Shown here: in pieces, positions 1 to 5,536 of the stretch | Position numbering within the stretch: position 1 is the first letter of the stretch | Layout of the letters: every line of letters starts with the position of its first letter | Assembly: GCA_955652455.1 (NCBI GenBank) | Contig: CATPBU010000018.1 | Span: 1 to 6,232 of the forward strand | DNA: 6,232 bases | Direction of reading: 5' to 3' | Source of the DNA: Candidatus Dormiibacterota bacterium | GTDB lineage: Bacteria; Chloroflexota; Dormibacteria; UBA8260 | Translations under genes and position numbers: made by a program | Notes under the pieces: generated by a model | The model's database searches: none | What the model saw: the letters and a program-made list of their open reading frames with translations, nothing else | What the model was told of the DNA's origin: nothing

Positions 1-1
1 C

Positions 2-1456
2 GCCGACTCCGCGCAGCGGTATTACGAACGTGCCCTGGACCTGGCCGACGACGACGGAAGCCGATTTAGCCTCCATCTCCGGGCCGGTCAGATGGCGACC
101 CTGCAGGGACAGGCGCCCGACGCGACCCGACACCTCGAGAGAGCCGTTGAACTGTGTGGCCCCGAGGACAGAGGTGCGCAGGCACGGGCGCTGAGTGAGC
201 TGGCCAGGGTCAAGGCAGGTGGCCTCGCATGGGCAGAGGCGCTCCAGCTCTCAGAACGAGCACTTCTCCTCCTGACAGAGGCTCCTGACGAAGAGGACCA
301 TGAAGCAGAGATCGCGGAGACCCAAGCGGGAATCGGGAAGCACTTGTACTTCCTCGGCAACATGGACGAGTCGCTGACGCGGAGCGAGCGTGCTCTCGAG
401 ATCGCGGAGGCCGCCGGGTTGTTGGACGTGCTCGCCGTTGCGCTGGACACCAAGGCGTGTGTGCTGGCTGCACGGGGTCGCCTCGGCGAGGCCGAAATTC
501 TCGACCTGGCCGCCTCGAAGATTGCCATGGAACAGAACCTTCCGGTGGCGAGTGTCATTGCCGGCAATACCGGGGCCACCCTCGAGGAAGCAGACCAACC
601 CGAAGCCGCCCTCTCGCTGTACGAGGAGGGGGAGGCGAGGTCGCGCCGTCTCGGCGATCGCAGTCGCGCCGTGTACAACCGTCTGGCGCGCGTCGAGGTT
701 CTCATCGAGCTGGGTCGTTGGGACGAGGCGGATGCACTGATCGCGGAGTACCTCGAGGTCGACGAGCCCTTCCTCGAAGGCTATGCAATGGGCTATGCGG
801 GCTTGCTCAGTGTGGTTCATCTCCACGTTTGGAGAGGCAAGGTCGAAAACGCCCAGCGCTTGCTTGCCATGGTCGAGCCGATTCTGGTCGACGCGGAGAC
901 CGAGCTACGCGCCGATATCAAAGCAACTCGCGCGCTGCTGCTCAACGCCACGGGCGACCACGCGGCTGCTCTCGCTGCGGCTGAGCAGGGGTTGCGGGAG
1001 TCGCTGGAACCCTCGTTCCCGCTCACCGCGCGCCGAGCCGCAGTTCAGGCGGTCGATGCCGCTTTTTCGCTCGGCCGTCTCGACAAGGTCGGCGAGATCG
1101 TCAGCGCGGTGCGCGGGCGTCACCGTGTCGGACGGCAGCCGACACTCGACGCGCACATCCTGCGCTGGGAGGGCCGCCTAGCATCTGACCGTGGTGACGA
1201 CGAGGCGGCCACCTCGAACTTCACCGATGCCATCGCAGCCTTTGCGGCAAGACAGCGACCGTTCTGGGCGGCGGTGGCGCGGCTCGAGTTCGGTGAGTGG
1301 GCGCTGCGTTGGGGAAGGGGAGAGGACGCTCGCTGGCTGCTCAACGAGGCGCGCGCCATATTCAGCGAGCTGCGCGCCACGCGATGGATCGAGCGGGTCG
1401 AGGCTGCCTCGGTCGCGCCTGCGCTTCCCAGTGAGCGCGCGCGCTCCGCTGTCTAG
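2..1456 (+). CDS. TPR-repeat protein, C-terminal part (5' end cut by the window edge)
   Basis: The reading frame is open from base 2 to a TAG at 1454-1456, giving 484 visible residues. An internal ATG at 92 is not the likely start, because the 30 codons before it already encode a TPR-like helix (YYERALDLADD). The protein is almost wholly alpha-helical. Degenerate TPR second helices recur at roughly 35-45 residue steps, for example HLERAVELC (about residue 44), LSERALLLL (83), RSERALEIAE (128), LYEEGEARSRRLG (206) and LLNEARAIFSELRA (446). No transmembrane segment, signal peptide or C-terminal HTH is visible, so a LuxR/LAL regulator ending in a DNA-binding domain is unlikely. Tails of this kind, ending in an EARAIFSELRA..WIERVEA-like helix, are typical of large signalling ATPases, including class III cyclase-AAA-TPR proteins. 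The neighbouring CNB-domain transporter favours that reading, but the catalytic part is not in the window. The TPR array is clear; the overall identity is not. Confidence 0.8.
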   Translation, partial: ADSAQRYYERALDLADDDGSRFSLHLRAGQMATLQGQAPDATRHLERAVELCGPEDRGAQARALSELARVKAGGLAWAEALQLSERALLLLTEAPDEEDHEAEIAETQAGIGKHLYFLGNMDESLTRSERALEIAEAAGLLDVLAVALDTKACVLAARGRLGEAEILDLAASKIAMEQNLPVASVIAGNTGATLEEADQPEAALSLYEEGEARSRRLGDRSRAVYNRLARVEVLIELGRWDEADALIAEYLEVDEPFLEGYAMGYAGLLSVVHLHVWRGKVENAQRLLAMVEPILVDAETELRADIKATRALLLNATGDHAAALAAAEQGLRESLEPSFPLTARRAAVQAVDAAFSLGRLDKVGEIVSAVRGRHRVGRQPTLDAHILRWEGRLASDRGDDEAATSNFTDAIAAFAARQRPFWAAVARLEFGEWALRWGRGEDARWLLNEARAIFSELRATRWIERVEAASVAPALPSERARSAV

Positions 1457-1461
1457 AGCGT

Positions 1462-1506
1462 ATGGGGGATGCACCTGTCGCACGACAGCCGGCGCCAAGC
1501 GCGTAG
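1462..1506 (+). other. Possible 14-codon minigene between the TPR and MFS genes
   Basis: An ATG at 1462 lies 5 nt after the TPR stop and opens a 14-codon frame (MGDAPVARQPAPSA) ending at TAG 1504-1506. This TAG is 6 nt before the MFS ATG and in the same frame. No Shine-Dalgarno sequence precedes either ATG, so a termination-reinitiation relay is conceivable. The minigene could equally be a chance frame or the remnant of a longer MFS N-terminus. Its translation is unproven. Confidence 0.2.
1475..1488. repeat. Short perfect inverted repeat in the TPR-MFS gap
   Basis: CTGTCG-CA-CGACAG is a 6 bp perfect inverted repeat located 24 bp before the MFS start codon. In RNA it would form about a 5 bp stem with a GCAC loop. 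No T-run follows, so it is not a classical intrinsic terminator. It could be a small operator or a weak hairpin, or chance in GC-rich DNA. Confidence 0.3.
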
Positions 1507-1512
1507 CGCCTG

Positions 1513-3273
1513 ATGGCGACGCAGTCCGAGGTGGCGGTCGACCCTAAGAGGAGAGCGAAGGTCGGGTACCGCTCACTCTTTGCGATCCGTGACTACCGTC
1601 TGCTGTTCGCCGGCCTGGTCACTTCACAGAGTGGTTCCTGGGCGTACAACGTCGCGCTCATTGTGTACGTCTTCAACGCCACGCACTCGCCGGCCTGGGT
1701 CGCCGCCGCGTCCATGGCCCGATTCCTCTCCGCGCTGTTGTCCAGCGCGTTCGGCGGCGTGGTCGCCGACCGTGTCGAACGAGTCCACCTGATGGTGACC
1801 CTCGACACCGTCGCGATGGTCGTCCAGGGCGTTCTTGCCGCCGCCGCGGCGGTGAATGCACCTGTGCTGGTGATCATTGCGCTGGCAATCCTGACATCCG
1901 TCACCACGGCGTCGTACGACCCGACAGCACGAGCAACAGTGCCGTCGATCGTCGGTGAGGAACACCTGGCCGCTGCCAACAGCGTCCAGGCGGGCGTCGA
2001 GAACCTCACCATCATCGTCGGCCCGGCGATCGGCGCCGCGCTGCTGGTTCTCGGGCCCGTACCGCTGGTGTTCGCCATCAACGCGGCAACGTTTGGGTTC
2101 TCCGCGCTGGTGGTGAGCCGTATCAGAGCGCGCAGCATGCCCGGTGACGCCACCGAGGGCGGCACCCTCGGCCCGCTGCAGCAGATGGGCGTGGGCATCA
2201 AGGCGTTCCTCAGCTCGTCGACGGTTGTCGTGCTGGCCGGCTTCAGCATTGTCGCCAGCTTCCTGTACGGAACGGACACTGTGCTTTTCGTGGTGTTGAG
2301 CAAGCAACAGCTCGGCACCGGCAGCGAGGGGTACGGCTACCTCCTCGCGGCCCTCGGCGTTGGCGGCCTGGTCATGGCGCCGTTCATGAACCGCATCGCG
2401 GCAATGCGTCGGCTCGGCACGATCATCGTTGTGGGCATGATCGTGTTCGGCTTGCCGACGGCGCTGCTCGCGGTGGTCCACTCGCCCGGGATCGCTTTTG
2501 CCCTCGAAGTCATTCGTGGCGGCGGCACCCTGGTCGTCGACGTGCTCGCAATCACAGCGCTGCAACGCGCGGTCAACCCCGACGTTGTGGCACGGGTTTT
2601 TGGCGTCTTCTTTGCGCTCGTGCTCGCCGCGATCTCCCTTGGCGCGCTGCTCATGCCCATCCTTCTCGGCGCATTCGGGCTCACCAACACCCTGTTGATC
2701 GTCGGTTTCTCCATCCCGGCGCTCACCGTACTGTCGTATCCGAAGGTTCGCCAGATTGATCGTCAGTCGGCCGGACAGCTCAGCAAGATCGAGCCGCGCA
2801 TCGGCATCCTGGAGGGCCTCGACATCTTCGCGGGCGCCACCCGGGCCACGCTCGAACGGCTGGCGCTTTCCGCCGTCGACGAGACTGTGAGCGCCGGCAA
2901 GGTGATCATCCGAGAGGGCGATGAGGCCGACGACTTCTTTGTCCTGGTTGCCGGCGAGGTGGAGGTGATCGCCGCCGGCGAGGCCGGTGTTGCCAAGCCG
3001 CTCGGCACCCTCAGACCACCCAACTACTTCGGGGAGATCGGACTACTTGCGCGCCGGCCGCGGACCGCGACGGTCAGCGCCGTCACGGAATGCACCCTCT
3101 ACCGCATCAAGGGCAGTGACTTCGTCGACGCGCTGACGGTAGCTTCGCTGTCGCCGGCTGCGCTGGGCAGCGCCCAGATGCGACTGGCGCGCACGCACCC
3201 GTCCCTGTCACTGACCTTTGGAGAGGAACCGGCTGCGGTGCCGCGGGACACTCCTCCCGACACACCCACCTGA
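1513..3273 (+). CDS. MFS transporter with C-terminal cyclic-nucleotide-binding domain
   Basis: This 586-residue inner-membrane protein is a fusion. Residues about 25-410 form an MFS fold with roughly 12 hydrophobic helices, in the style of the EntS-like drug/siderophore exporter group. The loop 2-3 motif A is recognisable as GGVVADRVER (81-90, with D86, R87 and R90). After a linker (about 411-430), residues about 432-545 form a CNB domain. It opens with the typical LEGLDIFAGATRATLERLA helix, followed by VIIREGDEADDFFVLVAGEVEV and then the phosphate-binding cassette FGEIGLLARRPRTATV (506-521). The cassette keeps the Glu (E508) and Arg (R517) that contact the ribose and phosphate in cAMP/cGMP-binding relatives. 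The C-terminal tail (about 563-586) is rich in Pro, Thr and acidic residues. An in-frame TAG at 1504-1506 makes ATG 1513 the first possible start, although no clear Shine-Dalgarno sequence precedes it. Family knowledge supports export of a small hydrophobic or metabolite substrate by proton antiport. Nucleotide control of transport is my inference, and the substrate is unknown. Confidence 0.92.
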   Translation: MATQSEVAVDPKRRAKVGYRSLFAIRDYRLLFAGLVTSQSGSWAYNVALIVYVFNATHSPAWVAAASMARFLSALLSSAFGGVVADRVERVHLMVTLDTVAMVVQGVLAAAAAVNAPVLVIIALAILTSVTTASYDPTARATVPSIVGEEHLAAANSVQAGVENLTIIVGPAIGAALLVLGPVPLVFAINAATFGFSALVVSRIRARSMPGDATEGGTLGPLQQMGVGIKAFLSSSTVVVLAGFSIVASFLYGTDTVLFVVLSKQQLGTGSEGYGYLLAALGVGGLVMAPFMNRIAAMRRLGTIIVVGMIVFGLPTALLAVVHSPGIAFALEVIRGGGTLVVDVLAITALQRAVNPDVVARVFGVFFALVLAAISLGALLMPILLGAFGLTNTLLIVGFSIPALTVLSYPKVRQIDRQSAGQLSKIEPRIGILEGLDIFAGATRATLERLALSAVDETVSAGKVIIREGDEADDFFVLVAGEVEVIAAGEAGVAKPLGTLRPPNYFGEIGLLARRPRTATVSAVTECTLYRIKGSDFVDALTVASLSPAALGSAQMRLARTHPSLSLTFGEEPAAVPRDTPPDTPT

Positions 3274-3300
3274 CCGAACCGGCTCGGCGCCACCATGCGG

Positions 3301-3306
3301 TATGTT
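3301..3306 (+). promoter_or_regulatory. Candidate -10 box for leaderless transcription of the VOC gene
   Basis: TATGTT fits the actinobacterial TANNNT -10 pattern and ends 7 nt before the ATG at 3314. A transcript would therefore start at or next to the start codon. This would account for the missing Shine-Dalgarno sequence. No good -35 hexamer is seen at 17-18 bp spacing, and the call rests on position and a short motif. Confidence 0.3.
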
Positions 3307-3313
3307 GCGGTCC

Positions 3314-3685
3314 ATGAACTGGAAGCTCGAGTTGGTGTTCGTCCCGGTGAGCGACGTCGACCGCGCCAAGGCCTTCTATGTCGACCAGGTCGGGTTCAAC
3401 GCTGACCATGACCAGCAGGTGAATGACACGCTGCGGTTCGTGCAGCTCACTCCCCGGGGATCCGCTTGCTCGATCGCGATCGGCACGGGGATCACCACGA
3501 TGGAGCCCGGCTCGCAGAAGGGCCTCCAAGTCGTCGTCGAGGACGCAGAGGGTGCCCGAAACGAGCTGGTCAGTCGCGGCGTGGACGCCAGCGAGGTCGA
3601 CGTGCAGCCGTGGGGCTCGTTCGTCTACTTCAGCGACCCCGACGGCAATGGGTGGGCGCTGCAGCAGCTTCCGCCGCGGCCGTAG
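3314..3685 (+). CDS. VOC-superfamily (glyoxalase/bleomycin-resistance fold) protein
   Basis: This is a 123-residue cytoplasmic protein with the single-unit VOC layout of two beta-alpha-beta-beta-beta halves. The first half begins LELVFVPVSDVDRAKAFYVDQVGF (about 5-28) and the second LQVVVEDAEGARNELVSRGV (about 71-90). It closes with the family hallmark SFVYFSDPDGNGWALQQL (102-119). I chose ATG 3314 because homologous VOC proteins begin just before the first beta strand. ATG 3302 would add only MLRS, and starts further upstream would run into the MFS gene. The acidic metal ligand often found after DPDGN in metal-dependent members is not obvious here: the segment reads GWALQQ. The linker before the last strand (DASEVDVQPWGS, about 91-102) is also short. 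Enzymatic function (glyoxalase, dioxygenase, isomerase) therefore cannot be assigned; a binding or immunity-like role is equally possible. It lies 40 bp after the MFS gene on the same strand, so co-transcription is possible. Confidence 0.88.
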   Translation: MNWKLELVFVPVSDVDRAKAFYVDQVGFNADHDQQVNDTLRFVQLTPRGSACSIAIGTGITTMEPGSQKGLQVVVEDAEGARNELVSRGVDASEVDVQPWGSFVYFSDPDGNGWALQQLPPRP

Positions 3686-3725
3686 GTCACTCCGCAAGCA
3701 TTGGCACCAATCCCCCGCGCCGCCC

Positions 3726-4580
3726 TCAGAGCTCGCGGCGATGGAAGGCGGCGATGGTGAGGCCGACCACGGCGACGATCCATACCGCCACCCACGCCAG
3801 GTAGGCGACGGCGGGAGGGGAGAGGGACGTGAACGGGTTGGCGGCGGCCTCCCGGCTGCCCGAGGCGACCGCCACCACGGTGGCCGGCTCAAGGTTGAAG
3901 ATGGCGCCACGCCAGAGGCCGTCGGAGGGCAGGAGCATGCGGCTGATGTTCCCGATCGCCTCGATGGGTCCGTTGTTGAGCACCGTGCCCACGGCCCCGG
4001 CGACGCCGGCGATCCAGGTGATGAAGAAGAACATCAGCGCGATCACGCCGGCGGTGATGCCCGACAGCCCGACGCTGAGCAGCAGCGTCAGGGTGAGTAG
4101 GACAAGCCCCTCGACGGCGACGAACAAGGCGGCCTCGACGGGGTGCGGCGGCAGGTAGCCTGTTGCCCAATTCACCACCATGAACTCGGCTGCAGTCGCC
4201 ACCGCCGCATACACGACGATGAGCGCGCCGAGGCCGAGCCATTTGCCGAGGATGACCTCGGCGCGCCGGATGGGACGAGCCAGGACCGCAAGTGCCTGGC
4301 CGGATTCGACCTCACCCGACACCGACTGTGCGGCGACCATGACCGCGCCGAGACCGAGCACGGCGCTGAACATGAAGAGCACGAAGATGAGCAGCTGCGA
4401 GGTCACCAGGGTGAGGTCGGCCGGGGTGATGGGGACGCCGTGATCGCGGATCCCCGGAAGGCGGGTGAACCCCCATCCGGTCAGCGCCACCGCAAACGCG
4501 GAGAGCACAACCAGTGCGAGCACCAGCCGCCGCCTGCTCACCTCACGGACGGTGACCATCGCGATGGTGAGCGCCTTCAT
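3726..4580 (-). CDS. ABC-2 type transporter permease
   Basis: This 284-residue integral membrane subunit is the likely partner of the ATPase encoded immediately upstream. About six hydrophobic segments are visible, near residues 19-37, 60-86, 115-137, 150-170, 172-196 and 257-279. Between TM2 and TM3 lies the cytoplasmic signature SVSGEVESGQALAVLARPIRRAEVILGKWLG-type segment (87-117), with its conserved E..SG, L..RP.rR and GKWLG elements. This segment is characteristic of NosY-like/ABC2_membrane_2 permeases and is thought to couple to the ATPase. The start ATG at 4580 overlaps the ATPase stop in an ATGA arrangement. It is preceded on its own strand by GGAG (4588-4591) at 7 nt spacing, so the start is well supported. 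The length is normal for a half-transporter that dimerises. The substrate is unknown; this family exports drugs, lipids, peptides or antibiotics, or assists copper-enzyme maturation. Confidence 0.92.
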   Translation of the reverse strand: MKALTIAMVTVREVSRRRLVLALVVLSAFAVALTGWGFTRLPGIRDHGVPITPADLTLVTSQLLIFVLFMFSAVLGLGAVMVAAQSVSGEVESGQALAVLARPIRRAEVILGKWLGLGALIVVYAAVATAAEFMVVNWATGYLPPHPVEAALFVAVEGLVLLTLTLLLSVGLSGITAGVIALMFFFITWIAGVAGAVGTVLNNGPIEAIGNISRMLLPSDGLWRGAIFNLEPATVVAVASGSREAAANPFTSLSPPAVAYLAWVAVWIVAVVGLTIAAFHRREL

Positions 4581-5536
4581 GCGGCGGCTCCGTCATCGGC
4601 CGCGCGCAGCAACTCGAGGAAGCGGTCCTCGAGCGACTGCCGCTGCGGCTCCACCGCATGAACGCGGGCGCCGCGAGAGACCAGCTCGGCGACGATGTCC
4701 GCGACGTCCTCGCTGTCGACGCCACGCACGGTGACCCATTCGCCTTCGACCACCACCTGTCCCCAGCGCGAGAGCAGTGACGCCAGGCCGGCTGCCCCGG
4801 TGACGTGCAGCCGCACCGCGACGCCGCCGCCGAGGATGTCGTCAAGTGTCCCCGACGCCACCACCCGGCCGCGGTCGACGACAGCGACGCGGTCGCACAC
4901 CTGCTCCACCTCGGTCAACAGGTGCGAGTTGAGGAACACCGCGGTGCCCCGCGTGCGCAGCGCACGGATGATCTCGCGGACGTCGTGACGGCCCACGGGG
5001 TCGAGCGCGGACGTCGGCTCGTCGAGAAACACCACCTGCGGGTCACCGAGCATGGCGACGGCGAGTCCAAGTCGCTGCTGCATGCCCTTCGAGAATGTGC
5101 CAACTCTGTCATTGGCTCGCTCGCGTAGCCCGACCGTGGTGAGAGCGGACTCGATCTCGAGGTCACGGTCCGCGCGCGGCAGGTCGATCAGCCGGCAGTG
5201 GAAACGCAGCACCTCCGATGGGGTCAGCCACGCCGGGTAGCGGAACAGCTCGGGCAGGTAGCCGACGTGTCGCCGCGCTGCCGCACGGCGGATGGGCTCG
5301 CCGAGCAGCCAGGCATCACCGGCGGTGGGGGAGGTGAGGCCGAGCAGCAGTTTCACCGCGGTCGTCTTGCCGGCGCCGTTGGGACCGAGAAATCCGAAGA
5401 TCTCACCGCGCGGCACCGACATGCTCAGGCCGGAGAGGGCCTCGATGTGCCCGTAGTGCTTGGTCAGCTCGACAGCATGGATGGCCGGGACATCCCCGGA
5501 CAGGGCCGCCGTCGCGTCAGTGGAGGGACCGGGCAA
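4577..5536 (-). CDS. ABC transporter ATP-binding protein (ABC-2 exporter ATPase)
   Basis: From the preferred start, this 319-residue cytoplasmic ATPase carries a full set of nucleotide-binding motifs. Walker A is GPNGAGKTT (51-59). GYLPE (92-96) stands in the Q-loop region, with Glu in place of Gln as is common in this subfamily. The signature is FSKGMQQR (148-155). Walker B is VVFLDEP (D172, catalytic E173). SALD is the D-loop, and the switch histidine is in NSHLL (H205). Residues about 237-319 form a C-terminal accessory domain (DUF4162-like) ending QSLEDRFLELL. The frame stays open back to TTG 5659, but those extra 41 residues are low-complexity and overlap the preceding gene by more than 140 bp. 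TTG 5536 is preferred because GAGCGAGG (5546-5553) sits 9 nt before it. TTG 5545 and TTG 5560 are alternatives. The stop overlaps the permease ATG by 4 nt, implying translational coupling and equal expression. Confidence 0.92.
   Translation of the reverse strand: MPGPSTDATAALSGDVPAIHAVELTKHYGHIEALSGLSMSVPRGEIFGFLGPNGAGKTTAVKLLLGLTSPTAGDAWLLGEPIRRAAARRHVGYLPELFRYPAWLTPSEVLRFHCRLIDLPRADRDLEIESALTTVGLRERANDRVGTFSKGMQQRLGLAVAMLGDPQVVFLDEPTSALDPVGRHDVREIIRALRTRGTAVFLNSHLLTEVEQVCDRVAVVDRGRVVASGTLDDILGGGVAVRLHVTGAAGLASLLSRWGQVVVEGEWVTVRGVDSEDVADIVAELVSRGARVHAVEPQRQSLEDRFLELLRAADDGAAA

Noticed and set aside
1491..1510. GGCGC...GCGCC stem that could mask the MFS start region.
   Set aside because: It is a 5 bp stem with a 10-nt loop made only of G and C in GC-rich DNA; such matches are frequent by chance.
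1545..1555. AAGAGGAGAGC, a strong Shine-Dalgarno-like purine run after the MFS ATG.
   Set aside because: No ATG, GTG or TTG follows at suitable spacing in the MFS frame. The run encodes the basic segment KRRAK of the N-terminus.
1593..2565. Long open frames on the minus strand (up to 313 codons) inside the MFS gene.
   Set aside because: They lie antisense to a gene with clear MFS and CNB motifs. Their translations are His/Arg/Asp-rich or Thr/Ala-rich low-complexity sequence with no recognisable domain. This is what GC-rich third-position bias produces in shadow frames.
3218..3313. Upstream extension of the VOC protein to ATG 3218.
   Set aside because: The added 32 residues overlap the MFS gene, read as Arg/Pro/Cys-rich sequence without structure, and precede the normal VOC first strand. 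ATG 3314 gives a standard length.
3686..3741. Possible bidirectional terminator at the convergent junction: ATTGG-CA-CCAAT (3700-3711) and CGCCGC...GCGGCG (3718-3723 with 3735-3740).
   Set aside because: The first stem has at most 5 bp with a 2-nt loop. The second has 6 bp, an 11-nt loop and runs into the permease gene. Neither is followed by a T-run on either strand.
3107..3910. A 267-codon minus-strand frame spanning the VOC gene and the ends of its neighbours.
   Set aside because: It overlaps three better-supported genes, shows Pro/Arg/Ser-rich composition and no domain, and would cross the convergent junction.
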